Assembly: GCA_964619935.1 (NCBI GenBank)
Contig: CAZUGO010000063.1
Location: forward strand, 57,410-121,409
Origin: CAZUGO01 sp964619935
GTDB taxonomy: Bacteria; Planctomycetota; Phycisphaerae; UBA1845; CAIVHJ01
Reading direction: 5' to 3'
Length of the DNA stretch: 64,000 bases
Position numbers and translations under genes: made by a program. The notes under the pieces were generated by a model, which saw nothing but the letters and a program-made list of their open reading frames with translations, was not told the origin of the DNA and did no database searches. This document shows, in pieces, positions 48,725 through 57,903 of the stretch (position 1 is its first letter; every line of letters begins with the position of its first letter).

Positions 48725-49567
48725 GTGCATTCCGTACGGCAGCGGCTGCTCAATCGCAGCCGGGCGACGGGCGAGGACTACAACCTGCTGCTGAGTCGCT
48801 ACGCGGTTGAGCGGCTGCTCTATCGCTTGAGCCAATCCAACCACGCGGACGAGTTCATCCTCAAGGGCGCCATGCTGTTCGCCGCTTGGACCGGATCATT
48901 GCATCGCCCAACACGCGACCTGGACCTACTCGGTTTCGGAGAGCCATCGGCTGCGAGGCTCGTCGAGATCTTTCATACGATCTGCGAACAGAGGGTAGAC
49001 GAAGACGGGATGGCCTTCGATGCGGAGTCGGTCGTCGCGACACCCATTCGTGATGAGCACCTTTACGCCGGGCTACGGCTTCGCATCGCCAGTAGGCTCG
49101 GCAACGCCCGCATCGATCTGCAAGTCGACGTTGGCTTTGGTGACGTCGTGACCCCCGACGCTGAGCGCAACGCATACCCGACTTTGCTGGATTTGCCCGC
49201 GCCACGACTGCGCATGTACCCGCCGGAAACGGTGGTGGCCGAGAAGCTCGAGGCGATGGTCTCACTTGGCATAACCAACAGCCGCATGAAGGACTACTAC
49301 GACACTTGGCTTCTTCTTGATCAGTTCGAGCTGAAAGATGAGAAGCTAGCGGCGGCGATTCGAGCAACCTTTGAGCGGCGGGGAACAAGCGCTCCGCAAG
49401 GCATCCCTCTGGGGCTGAGCGAGGAGTTCGCACAGGACTCCGGAAAGCAAGCTCAATGGGCGGGCTTCTTGAAGCGATCGAACCTGGCGCCCTCGATAGA
49501 CCTACCTGCCGTGGTCAACGCGATTCGGCAGCGACTGCTTCCGCTGCTGGTCCATCGGAACGATTAG
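48725..49567 (+). CDS. abiEii: AbiEii-type nucleotidyltransferase toxin
   Basis: 280 residues from GTG 48725. Polymerase-beta-like nucleotidyltransferase: FILKGAMLFAAWTGSLHRPTRDLDLLGFG holds the KG and DxD catalytic pattern (RDLDL), with further conserved LQVDVGFGD and PPETVVAEKLEAMVSLG. Homologues usually begin slightly earlier with KP..., and an in-frame CTG at 48701 overlaps the antitoxin stop (CTGA) six bases after GGAGG; that may be the true start, adding eight residues (KPNEQGI). The toxin modifies tRNA or other NTP-acceptors in characterised relatives. Confidence 0.9.
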   Translation: MHSVRQRLLNRSRATGEDYNLLLSRYAVERLLYRLSQSNHADEFILKGAMLFAAWTGSLHRPTRDLDLLGFGEPSAARLVEIFHTICEQRVDEDGMAFDAESVVATPIRDEHLYAGLRLRIASRLGNARIDLQVDVGFGDVVTPDAERNAYPTLLDLPAPRLRMYPPETVVAEKLEAMVSLGITNSRMKDYYDTWLLLDQFELKDEKLAAAIRATFERRGTSAPQGIPLGLSEEFAQDSGKQAQWAGFLKRSNLAPSIDLPAVVNAIRQRLLPLLVHRND

Positions 49568-49637
49568 CCGCGCCCCGTGGCCAGATAGACGATGCCCTGC
49601 CCTTTGCTTGCACAGGTTGATTTTGGTAGCTTCAGCA

Positions 49638-49661
49638 GGGGTTCCGCCGCGGCCGAACCCC
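49638..49661 (+). promoter_or_regulatory. Hairpin in leader of CTERM protein gene
   Basis: GGGGTTC (49638-49644) and GAACCCC (49655-49661) with a 10-base GC-rich loop, between the AbiE locus and ATG 49711. No T-run on the plus strand; could be a leader hairpin or the end of the toxin transcript. Confidence 0.4.
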
Positions 49662-49710
49662 ACAACGGAAGGGCCACTCTGAAACCTGTCGACGGGAGGC
49701 GTGTCCAACC

Positions 49711-51312
49711 ATGATGTCCGCCAAGTTCGTTCTGCCGCTCCAGCTGTTGTTGGCCACGGTTGCCGCCGCTGATGTGGTTGACATTCTGACCGTCGACAAG
49801 ACCGACATTCCCGCCCAGGAACTGGGGTTTGCGGTGTGCCAGGTCGTCGTGCAATTCGATGATGCGAATGACGTGCTCACCGCAATGGTGGATGTAGACG
49901 TCTTCACCAATGACCCCCAGGGCTTTCATCAGCATCCCCTGGGACAGGACACGGAGCCGTTACAATCGCTGGTCGCGCTTCATCCGGATTTGGCCTACGA
50001 CAGTTTCGTGACCCTTGGGGCCCAAACCAGCACCGGATCGCCCTCGACCACACCATTGATCGATACGGTGTTGTTCAACAACGCAGGGCAGCTGGTCGGC
50101 GGATGGTCCACGCTGGACAACCCCAGCCAGGCCGTCCCCGATGAAAACCAGCAGGTGCTTGGCGCCCAGCTCACCGTTCGTCAAGGCTTCAACGTGGTTG
50201 GATCCCTGACTGCGACCTACAATAACGGCGGTGGCTCGTTTACAGCCACGATCGAGTGCTATTCGCAACCCTGCGTTGTCGATTCAGATTGCGCGGATAC
50301 CAATCCGTGTACGGACAATGCCTGCATTGAGAACAGTTGTGTGAACACCTTGTTGGACTGTGATGACGGAGATCCGTTTACCGTGGACATGTGCGTTGAT
50401 GGTGTCTGCCGCAACACGCCCCAAGTCTGCGGGCAGGTTAACGCCTCCTGCTGCGTTGGCACCGGCACGCCCGGGTGTGAAGATTTTGATTGCTGTTCCA
50501 GCGTCTGCCGGCAGGTGCCGTCCTGTTGCGAATCGGCCTGGGGCGCGCGGTGCAAGGCACTGGCTATTCAAATCTGCCCGGCGTGCGAGCAATCGGGCCC
50601 CACGGGCCTGCTGGTGACCGACACGACGTCTGAAGCGGCAGCCGCGGCCGGGCTGCGCACCTGCCAGCTCGAAGTCGCCTTCGGGGCCATGGGTGACAAC
50701 CTGTTGTTGATCAGCTCAGACGGCCTGACCACGTCCGCCCCCGACGGCTTTTTTCAGTCCCCGTTCGGTCTGGACACCGCCCCACCGGCGGTGTTGATCG
50801 AGTTGTTTCCCGAATTGCTCTATGACAGTTTCGTGACCATCGGGGTCGCAATCGATGAGGGTGCGGACGCCACCAGCCTGGCCTTGTTCGACAGCGCCCT
50901 GTTCAATACCGGCGGTGCGGTCGAGGGCGACTGGTACAATGCCAATCCACCCAACGGGCAGGGAATTGCGGGTCCGGATCTCAAGGTCCTTGCCGCCCAG
51001 TTCACGGTCGGCCGGCAGTATCAAGTCGGTGGCGATGTGTTCATTTTCGCCAACGACGGCCTCCAATCGTTTCCGGCAGCCTTTGATTGCATCGTGGATT
51101 GCAATGGTAATGGCGTGCACGACGAGGATGATATCGCGAACGGAACATCGCTGGACGCTGATCCAGACGGCATACCCGACGAATGCCTTGTCGATGTGCC
51201 CACGGTTTCCGAATGGGGACTGGTGCTGATCACCCTGCTGATGCTGACGGCGGGCACCCTCGTGTTCGGACGACAGGCCCGCAATCGATGCTCGCCTTCC
51301 GAGCCCCGCTGA
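49711..51312 (+). CDS. Secreted Cys-rich protein with IPTL/PEP-CTERM-like sorting tail
   Basis: 533 residues. Signal peptide MMSAKFVLPLQLLLATVAAA. Two copies of a ~150-residue domain flank a Cys-rich centre: both carry the pattern DPQGFHQHPLGQDT/APDGFFQSPFGLDT and LAYDSFVTLG/LLYDSFVTIG. The centre has DADTNPCTDNAC-like and CCVGTGTPGCEDFDCCSSVC modules. The C-terminus is PTVSEWGLVLITLLMLTAGTLVFGRQARNRC: sorting motif, one membrane helix and a basic tail, as in proteins processed by exosortase-like systems. The repeated domain recurs in the gene at 62120-64000, which links the two loci. Confidence 0.85.
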   Translation: MMSAKFVLPLQLLLATVAAADVVDILTVDKTDIPAQELGFAVCQVVVQFDDANDVLTAMVDVDVFTNDPQGFHQHPLGQDTEPLQSLVALHPDLAYDSFVTLGAQTSTGSPSTTPLIDTVLFNNAGQLVGGWSTLDNPSQAVPDENQQVLGAQLTVRQGFNVVGSLTATYNNGGGSFTATIECYSQPCVVDSDCADTNPCTDNACIENSCVNTLLDCDDGDPFTVDMCVDGVCRNTPQVCGQVNASCCVGTGTPGCEDFDCCSSVCRQVPSCCESAWGARCKALAIQICPACEQSGPTGLLVTDTTSEAAAAAGLRTCQLEVAFGAMGDNLLLISSDGLTTSAPDGFFQSPFGLDTAPPAVLIELFPELLYDSFVTIGVAIDEGADATSLALFDSALFNTGGAVEGDWYNANPPNGQGIAGPDLKVLAAQFTVGRQYQVGGDVFIFANDGLQSFPAAFDCIVDCNGNGVHDEDDIANGTSLDADPDGIPDECLVDVPTVSEWGLVLITLLMLTAGTLVFGRQARNRCSPSEPR

Positions 51313-51340
51313 GCGGATTCGGTTTGGCCGGCAACCTCCG

Positions 51341-51550
51341 TCAGGAACCGCCGCCGATCGGCGTCCACATCAGCCGCGAGACCCGCCAGGCGCCGCCGTC
51401 GCGGCGGTGAACGGTCAGAAAACGGTCGCGGACTTCCAGCGTGTCACCTCCGGCCCGGGGCGTAATCGTGCCCGAGACCGTTCCGCGAACCCCCGCCAGT
51501 CGATCGGCCATCGCGACATCCTCGAACGCGGCCGCAGCGTGTCTAACTTT
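51341..51550 (-). pseudogene. SnoaL-like/DUF4440 protein remnant (C-terminal end only)
   Basis: Minus strand from ~51550 to TGA 51341 reads AFEDVAMADRLAGVRGTVSG, TITPRAGGDTLEVRDRFLTV, HRRDGGAWRVSRLMWTPIGG: the last strands of an NTF2-like (SnoaL/DUF4440) fold with its typical FLTVxRRxxGxWrv pattern. Only ~65 residues remain; upstream the frame soon meets a stop and no matching N-terminus is seen. The longest ATG-started part is 51341-51511. Confidence 0.55.
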
Positions 51551-51672
51551 CTATTTTCCAAAGGGTTGCAACACGGAACCTCTTTCGTATCACTGGTTGA
51601 CGGCTAGCGTCTTTGTGTATCGTTTTGGGGTTGTTTTGAGACACAACGCTGTTTGTCGCGCGCCCGTGAGAT

Positions 51673-52110
51673 TCAAAACACCGATCGCCCCTCCACGATG
51701 TTCAGCAGGTCCGGAAAAACCAGCAGCGCCGCCCGCCTCCCGCTACCCGGTCGAAGTTCCCGCAACAACCCGCTGTCCCGGGCCAGCCGGACGATCCGGT
51801 TGGCCGTTGGCTTGGGAATCTGTGCCGACCGCACAAAATCCGAGGTCTTGAAGATCGGCCGGCCAAAGAACCAGTCCAGCGCCCGGATCGCATGTTGCGA
51901 ATGCGTCGCGTCCGTTATCCACTCCTTCTTTTGCGCATACAGATCGAGTATCGCTTTGGCTTTCGCCTCGTGGTCTCGGGCCTGCTCGGTGAGCGCCGTC
52001 AGAAAGAACGCGCACCAGCCCGTCCAATCCCCATCCCGCGACACCGCCAGCAAGCGTTCATAGCAAGGTCGGTGGCAGTATAGATTTTCTGGTACCACCA
52101 TTTGTACCAA
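51673..52110 (-). pseudogene. Fic-family protein remnant (C-terminal part)
   Basis: 145 codons open, homologous to the C-terminal region of Fic AMP-transferases: YERLLAVSRDGDWTGWCAFFLTALTEQARDHEAKAKAILDLY, then a winged-helix-like end (IFKTSDFVRSAQIPKPTANRIVRLARDSGLLREL). The catalytic HPFx[D/E]GNGR core should lie upstream but the sequence there is an AT-rich repeat (52091-52209) and unrelated DNA. I infer a truncated gene whose 5' part was lost at the repeat. Confidence 0.75.
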
Positions 52111-52209
52111 ATGAAGATACGAGTATGATCATTTGGTGGTACCATTTTGACCAAATGAAGATACCAGAATGCATAAATGAAGATACCATTTGATATAAAT
52201 GGTGGTACC
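52091..52209. repeat. 119-bp AT-rich element with 13-bp inverted ends and 22-bp periodicity
   Basis: Ends GGTACCACCATTT (52091-52103) and AAATGGTGGTACC (52197-52209) are perfect inverted repeats; a third related copy ATTTGGTGGTACC lies at 52131-52143. Inside, ATGAAGATAC recurs at 52111, 52155 and 52177, and TTGGTGGTAC occupies 52133, giving units every 22 bp. The block is AT-rich (about 62%) in a genome near 67% GC. No flanking duplication was seen. It could be a miniature inverted-repeat element or an iteron-like protein-binding array. Confidence 0.75.
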
Positions 52210-52390
52210 GGATGAACTGAAATCCAGCGTGGGGGACCACGCTTCCGCCGCAGGGGGGGGCTCGGAGCGACCTGGAGGTCGTTGGCCCCCGCGGTCCAGG
52301 ACCCGCGTCCAGGCTTACGGTCGCAGCGGGCGGCGCCCCAGGCCGCAGTCGGGCGATCGTCCGGTCCCGGCGGATCCCCTCGGCCCGAGC

Positions 52391-53980
52391 CTAATCGCAG
52401 GGACCCCAGGCACCCAGCAACACGGCGAGATCGGCGGCATTGACCACCCCGTTGCCCGTCAAGTCGGCCGGGTGGCCCGGGTTCGGACCCCAGGCACCCA
52501 GCAAGGAGGCCAGGTCGGCGGCGTTGACCACGCCGTTGTCGTTCAGGTCGGGCAGGCACAACGGGCAAACCAGGCGCAGCAGATAATCGTTCGACCCCGC
52601 CGCACCGGTGCACGGCAGGTTGTTGTCCGCGCTCGGACGAACGAACGCCCAGTAAGTTCCAGGGGTCAGATTCAGCTCGATGGGCGTCGCCACGCAGGGG
52701 ACCGCGATGATCTCCGGATCGGCCGCGCCGGTCAAGGCGCCACACTGGTCGGTGCCCGGCGGATCGGCCTGGAAGAGACCGAACTCCACGAGGGCCTCCG
52801 CCTCCACCGACAGCGTCCAGGTCACGTCCTCGGTGACCACCAGCTCGTACCAGTCGGTATCCTTCAGCGGCGACGCCGAAAACACGGTGCCGTGGACCAC
52901 GGCACCGCAACTCAGCGGCTGGGTGGCGATCGGACATTCCGGGCACAGATCGTGGGCCAGCAGGGCGCAGGCGCCGTCCCACACCACGTCGCAGCAATCC
53001 GGCAAGATCGAACACACCGACGACGCGCAGGCCCCGATGCTGCAGCCGGACCCGGCACCGGCCACGCAGCAGTCGCTGCTGCCGGGAGCGGTGCAGCCCC
53101 CGTTGGTATTGCTGCCGCAGACCTCCAGCTCGGTGATCGCATTTCCGGGAATCGAACCGCTGAGTTCACAGGCGTCCGGGTCGGGCACGACGATCAGATG
53201 GCCGCTGCCCACGGGGTTGGTAAAGCTGCTGCCAACCCGGATGGTGTAGCAGCTCCCGCTTTGGACCTCGACCTCGAGGCTCGATGATCCGCCGCCACCG
53301 CAGCCGACGCTGTCGTTGTTGCAGTTCAGCGGTGGATCGCTCAGTCCGGCGCAATTGCAGCCGGCGTACACGGCGATCCAGGTGTCGTAGTCAACCAGAT
53401 CGCAGGTACTGACCAGCAAGGGGCCGGTGAAGTCGGCCTCGTAAGTGAACCACACGTCCAACCCCAATCCGGTCAGGAACGGGTCGCTGCAGTCCTCGTG
53501 CATCGGCCCATCGGCGGTGGCGCAGGTGTTGTCCAGCGGGATGGCCCCGGACCCGATGATCAGCGCGTCAACGCAGTTGTCGTTGGGCGGAGCATCGCCG
53601 GGCATGCAGTTGCAGACGTCCTCGGCTTCACCGGCGCAGATGGCGTCCCAGGTGCCGTTGGGAAACCCGATGGCGCAGCAGAACGGGTCGAAGCTGCACA
53701 CCAGCCCACAGCAATTGGCATCATCGCAGAACGGTGATCCGTTGTTGACAAAGCAATCGCCGGTTCCCGGCGTACCGCACCCGACCTCGCCGCCGGCCCG
53801 CCCCGCGGATCCGGTTGGATCCAGGGGTGCCACTACCGGCTGCTGCTCAAGCATCTCCAGCCGCCGGGCGGCGGCGGCCTCGATCTCGGGCGCAGCCCCC
53901 GCGGCCAGCAGCATGTTTGCCGCCGTCAGCACGACCCACGCAGCGCCCACCGCCTGCACCACCGCCTGTAACCTGAACAT
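52391..53980 (-). CDS. Secreted Cys-rich protein with C-terminal dockerin pair
   Basis: 529 residues from ATG 53980 (CAGGAG seven bases upstream), with a signal-anchor-like N-terminus (VVQAVGAAWVVLTAANMLLA). Modules: Cys-rich block CGTPGTGDCFVNNGSPFCDD...WDAICAGEAEDVC (~60-120), a beta-sandwich block (FLTGLGLDVWFTYEADFTGPLLVSTCDLVDYDTWIAVYAGC...), a second Cys block (CCVAGAGSGC...WDGACALLAHDLC), a PPC-like domain, then two type I dockerin repeats (DLNDNGVVNAADLASLLGAWG and a copy). The same blocks recur in the next two genes. Probably a cell-surface or extracellular scaffold component; function not known. Confidence 0.85.
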   Translation of the reverse strand: MFRLQAVVQAVGAAWVVLTAANMLLAAGAAPEIEAAAARRLEMLEQQPVVAPLDPTGSAGRAGGEVGCGTPGTGDCFVNNGSPFCDDANCCGLVCSFDPFCCAIGFPNGTWDAICAGEAEDVCNCMPGDAPPNDNCVDALIIGSGAIPLDNTCATADGPMHEDCSDPFLTGLGLDVWFTYEADFTGPLLVSTCDLVDYDTWIAVYAGCNCAGLSDPPLNCNNDSVGCGGGGSSSLEVEVQSGSCYTIRVGSSFTNPVGSGHLIVVPDPDACELSGSIPGNAITELEVCGSNTNGGCTAPGSSDCCVAGAGSGCSIGACASSVCSILPDCCDVVWDGACALLAHDLCPECPIATQPLSCGAVVHGTVFSASPLKDTDWYELVVTEDVTWTLSVEAEALVEFGLFQADPPGTDQCGALTGAADPEIIAVPCVATPIELNLTPGTYWAFVRPSADNNLPCTGAAGSNDYLLRLVCPLCLPDLNDNGVVNAADLASLLGAWGPNPGHPADLTGNGVVNAADLAVLLGAWGPCD

Positions 53981-54095
53981 GGCCAGAACTCCTGTGAGGA
54001 TTCGGGGGATCGACAGCCAAGCCTGCCGGGGCCGCAGCAGCGGCGGTCCCGGCGTTGCTGCGACATTCAGCCCCACGTTCGCCAAAGCGGCCGGG

Positions 54096-57000
54096 CTACT
54101 CCGGCACGCAGGTCCCACGGACGCAAACTTGGCCCGGCGGACAACTCTCGCCGGCGCCCCAACTGCCGAGCAACTGGGCCAGATCGGCGGCGTTGATCAC
54201 TCCATCGCCATTGAAGTCCGCCGGATGCCCCGGGTTGCTGCCCCAGGAACCCAACAACTGGGCCAGGTCGGCGGCATCGGTCATGCCATCCATATTCAAG
54301 TCGGTCGGCGTGCAGTTCGCCGGGTTCTTGCATTCCAGAACCGCCTCGCTGGCACAGGTGTCATCCCATTCCACATCACAGCAGAAGGCGAACAAGGGAT
54401 TGGTGCAAATCATGAAGCAGCAATCAAAATCCTCGCAGCCCGGTGACCCGGTGCCTCCCAGATCCAGGCAGTCACCGGACCCGACCTCGCCGCAGGTCGG
54501 TGCCGGGATGCAAGTGCCGTCCATGCAGTACTCCCCGACGCTGCAATCCATGTCGTCCATGCAGGTCACACAGCCGGCGCCGTCGGCGATTTCCAACTCG
54601 AAGTCGCCGGTCTGACCGGACAGTCCGTGCACCAGAATGTAATAGGTGACGCCCGGATCCGAACACCAGTCCGCCGAACTCAGCGTGCTGGAGGCGCCCC
54701 CCGGGCAATTGTCATCGTTTCCGGCGACACACAGCAGCCCGGCGCAAGTGCCGCGGTAGATGCTCAGTTTGGTGTTGAACTCGAAGACCGGGCCGCAAGT
54801 GCTGGCGGTCATGGTGTTGCCGGTCCCGCTGACTGAATACCACACCCCCGGCGAAGTGATGAACGCTCCGCAGGGTGACGGCGTCCCCGAATCGGTGGAG
54901 GCCCCGTCGGTGGTGCCGGCGGTGATGCCCAGCCCGATGGCCAGGGCGCCGCCGCAAGCGTCGTTGTCCGGCACGCAGACCCCGTCCATACAGGTGCTGC
55001 CGCTGTCGCAAGGCACCTCATCGAACATCACACAGGCACCGTTGCCGTTGCAATGATCGAGCGTGCAGGCGTCGGCATCGGCGTCACAGGTCGTGCCCAG
55101 CGGGGCATCCGCTTGATTATCGCAGTCACCGGTCGCCGGGTTGCACAGGGCGCCGCCTTCGCACGGCGGCCTGGCCGCCTGGCAGGACACGGTATCGAAG
55201 GGCATGCAGGCGCCCGCGCCGTTGCACTGCTCCAGCGTGCACAGGTCGGCGTCGTCCTCGCAGGGCGTGCCCACCGCCGAGGCCGGGTTGCTGCAGGTGC
55301 CCGCCGTGCAGGTGTCATTGGTGCAGGGATCGCCGTCGACGCAATCGGCGCCCACCAGGCATTCCTTGCACTGCCCGTCGGTCGGATCGCACAGCAGGTC
55401 GCCGGGACAGGGCGTAAAGGACACGCTGATGTCGTCCAGGCCGGTGCAGCCGTTGGCGTCGGTGACCGTCACGCCGTAGGTTCCCGCCGAAGTCACGTCG
55501 ATGGTCGGCGTGGTCTGACCGCCGGGCGACCACAGGTACGCCGAATAGCTGCCGGCGGCGAGCGTCACCGTCGCACCGCTACAGACGTCCGCCGCCGGGC
55601 TGGCCCCGACGGTCGGCGTGGGGTTGGCGTTCACCGTCAGCAGCGCCGGATCACTGATCACCGACCCGCAGTCGTTCGTGACCACCACGTCGTACGTACC
55701 GGCGTCGCCCGGGGCGACCGGACTGATCATCAGGCTGCTGCTGGTGGCGCCGCCGATGGGTGTGCCGTTCTTGCGCCATTGATAGGTGATGGTCCCGGTC
55801 CCACCGCTGGCGACCACCGTGAAGCCGGCCTCCGCCCCGACGCAGGCCGCGGTGCTGTCCGGCTGATCGTCGATGTCTGACGCCAGCGACTCACACTCGT
55901 CCGGGACCTCGTTCTCGTTACAGTCCGCACTCAGCCCGCCGGCGACGTCGCAGCGGTCGGGATTGCCGTTGGCGTTACAGTCCTCGTGGTCCAGACCGAA
56001 GAAAGTGACAAAAATGTCGGAGTCCGAGTCGTAGGACAACTGGCAGAACTTGCTGTGGCACTCCTCGTTGGCCAGCTCATCGCATTCAAAGTCCTCCACG
56101 CACGCCCGGCCCCGGTTCTCCACCATCACGAATTTCTCGGTGGAACCCCACACCGCCAACCAGCGGCCGTTGCCGTCGGTCACCAACTGCGGCGCGCTGT
56201 CATCGCCGGCGTCGAAGTAGGCGGTGTTGTTCAGGCAGATCAGCCCCTGGCCCTGCGGATCGCAGATGTCGCACAACGTGAACGCCAACTGCCCGGCGCA
56301 GAAGATGTTCCAGGCGGTCGAGCAGCAGAAGGGGGTGTCGGAGCAAACGGCATCCTCGCACACCGCATCGTCACAGCCCAGGCCCTGGTTATCGGTGCAA
56401 CAATTGCTGACCATGGGCGTCCAGCTCAACCCGCCATCGCTGCTGCGGGCAAAGACGATGTCCAGATCGGTGTCGGCGTCGAATATCGGAGTGATATCCA
56501 GGTTCTCAGTGCTGTTCCACACCGCGACCCATTCGCCCAGCCCGTCGCTGGTCAGTTGCGGGCTGCGGTCGTCGCCCACGTCCACGAAGGCCGAGTTGTT
56601 CAGCACGGAAACCGAGCTCCAACTGCCGCCGTTGTTCAGGCTGCGCGAATAGAAGATGTCGAAGTCCACACCGACGGTTGCCCCCAGGGGGTCGGTCGAT
56701 TCCCACGCGGCGATCCACAAGCCGGCGCCGTCGGTGGTGACCTGCGGCGAAAAATCCTCGCCGCTGTCGGTGGTGGCGTTGCTGTTCAGCAGGGCGGCCG
56801 CGCTCCAGTTGCTGTCCGGGCAGCCACCGACCGCCGAGAACAACGCTGCCGTGGTGCTGGTCGCATAGAGAATGTCCGCGTCGGCGCCGCTGCCGCCCAG
56901 GGGATGAGTGGACGCCCACGCGGCGATCCAGCGACCCGACCCGTCGGTGGCCACCTGCGCCCCGAAGTCGGTGGCCCCGGCCGCGTCGCTACAGGCCGTG

Positions 57001-57680
57001 CTGTTCAGCACCCCGGGACCGCTCCAGGACACGGCATCATTGCTGCTCACCGCGAACAGAATATCCCGGTCGTCATCGTTGATCATGCCATTGAGATCTT
57101 CCTCGGAATCCCAGACCACGACCCAGTTGCCCAGCCCATCGGTGGCGATTTCCGGGAAGCCGTCGAACCCGAGATCCACGCCGGCGTTGGTGTTCAGGGC
57201 TGCGACCGCCGTCCAGGTGGCCCCGTTGTCGGTGCTCCGGGCGAACAGGAGGTCTGCATCGCTGCCGAGGGTGCCGCCCAAGGTGTCGGTGGAGTACCAC
57301 ACCGCCACCCAGGTGCCCTCCCGGTCGGTGGCAAGCTGCACCGCCAGATCATTGCCGCCGTCAGTGGCGGCATTGCTGTTCAGGACCGCCACCGCCGTCC
57401 AAGTCTCACCATTGTCCGTGCTGCGCGACACCAGAATGTCGCGATCGGTGCCGATGGTTCCACCGAGCGCATCCGACGACGACCACACCGTCACCCAGTT
57501 GCCGGCACCGTCGGTCGCCGTTTGCGGCCGGAAATCGCCGCCGACGTCCACGACACCATTGCTGTTCAAGACCGCCACATCTCCCACCACCGGGCACAGC
57601 GGCTCGGCCTTCAGGGACGGGGCCAGCGTCAGCCCGGCGGCCACCAGCCAGGCGCCGATCATCGGATTTGAGAGCCTCAT
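54096..57680 (-). CDS. Very large secreted protein: BNR-like propeller, Ig-like, Cys-rich modules, dockerin
   Basis: 1194 residues. Signal peptide (MIGAWLVAAGLTLAPSLKA). Residues ~30-420 hold about seven repeats with S-T-D-N-G-x-T-W (BNR/sialidase Asp boxes) and DGxGxWVAVWxS, i.e. a beta propeller. Then a Cys-rich block (CCTDNQGLGCDDAVC...), an Ig-like/PKD-like pair (VVASGGTGTITYQWRKNGTPIGG, GTYGVTVTDANGC), dense Cys repeats (CVDGDPCTNDTCTAGTC...), another C-rich block and dockerin repeats (DLNMDGMTDAADLAQLLGSWG and a copy). The extreme end CPPGQVCVRGTCVPE resembles that of the next gene. Confidence 0.85.
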   Translation of the reverse strand: MRLSNPMIGAWLVAAGLTLAPSLKAEPLCPVVGDVAVLNSNGVVDVGGDFRPQTATDGAGNWVTVWSSSDALGGTIGTDRDILVSRSTDNGETWTAVAVLNSNAATDGGNDLAVQLATDREGTWVAVWYSTDTLGGTLGSDADLLFARSTDNGATWTAVAALNTNAGVDLGFDGFPEIATDGLGNWVVVWDSEEDLNGMINDDDRDILFAVSSNDAVSWSGPGVLNSTACSDAAGATDFGAQVATDGSGRWIAAWASTHPLGGSGADADILYATSTTAALFSAVGGCPDSNWSAAALLNSNATTDSGEDFSPQVTTDGAGLWIAAWESTDPLGATVGVDFDIFYSRSLNNGGSWSSVSVLNNSAFVDVGDDRSPQLTSDGLGEWVAVWNSTENLDITPIFDADTDLDIVFARSSDGGLSWTPMVSNCCTDNQGLGCDDAVCEDAVCSDTPFCCSTAWNIFCAGQLAFTLCDICDPQGQGLICLNNTAYFDAGDDSAPQLVTDGNGRWLAVWGSTEKFVMVENRGRACVEDFECDELANEECHSKFCQLSYDSDSDIFVTFFGLDHEDCNANGNPDRCDVAGGLSADCNENEVPDECESLASDIDDQPDSTAACVGAEAGFTVVASGGTGTITYQWRKNGTPIGGATSSSLMISPVAPGDAGTYDVVVTNDCGSVISDPALLTVNANPTPTVGASPAADVCSGATVTLAAGSYSAYLWSPGGQTTPTIDVTSAGTYGVTVTDANGCTGLDDISVSFTPCPGDLLCDPTDGQCKECLVGADCVDGDPCTNDTCTAGTCSNPASAVGTPCEDDADLCTLEQCNGAGACMPFDTVSCQAARPPCEGGALCNPATGDCDNQADAPLGTTCDADADACTLDHCNGNGACVMFDEVPCDSGSTCMDGVCVPDNDACGGALAIGLGITAGTTDGASTDSGTPSPCGAFITSPGVWYSVSGTGNTMTASTCGPVFEFNTKLSIYRGTCAGLLCVAGNDDNCPGGASSTLSSADWCSDPGVTYYILVHGLSGQTGDFELEIADGAGCVTCMDDMDCSVGEYCMDGTCIPAPTCGEVGSGDCLDLGGTGSPGCEDFDCCFMICTNPLFAFCCDVEWDDTCASEAVLECKNPANCTPTDLNMDGMTDAADLAQLLGSWGSNPGHPADFNGDGVINAADLAQLLGSWGAGESCPPGQVCVRGTCVPE

Positions 57681-57832
57681 GATTCACCCTCCAGAACGCA
57701 CGCTTGCGTTCGTGTCATGTTTCCTTCACTCGCCCCGGCCTTCGACCGGGCGATCTCAATGGTCGGGTGGGAGTCACCGGGCAGGGTCGATGGCAAGATT
57801 CCCATGAGCAGCGAATCCCGGCCCACCCCGCT

Positions 57833-57854
57833 GCCGGCGGCACCAGCCGCCGGC
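57833..57854. terminator. GC-rich stem-loop between two secreted protein genes
   Basis: GCCGGCGG-CACCAG-CCGCCGGC: 8-bp perfect stem 50 bp after the stop of the gene at 57904 (minus strand). No T-run; terminator function is only possible. Confidence 0.35.
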
Positions 57855-57903
57855 TCCCCGTCAGGGAACCGTGGCTGGTGCCGCGGTGCGGTTCCAAATC
57901 GAT

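Noticed and set aside
55986..57671. Plus-strand open frame of ~560 codons
   Set aside because: Antisense of the propeller protein gene; repeats reflect the repeats of the sense strand and no motif is present.
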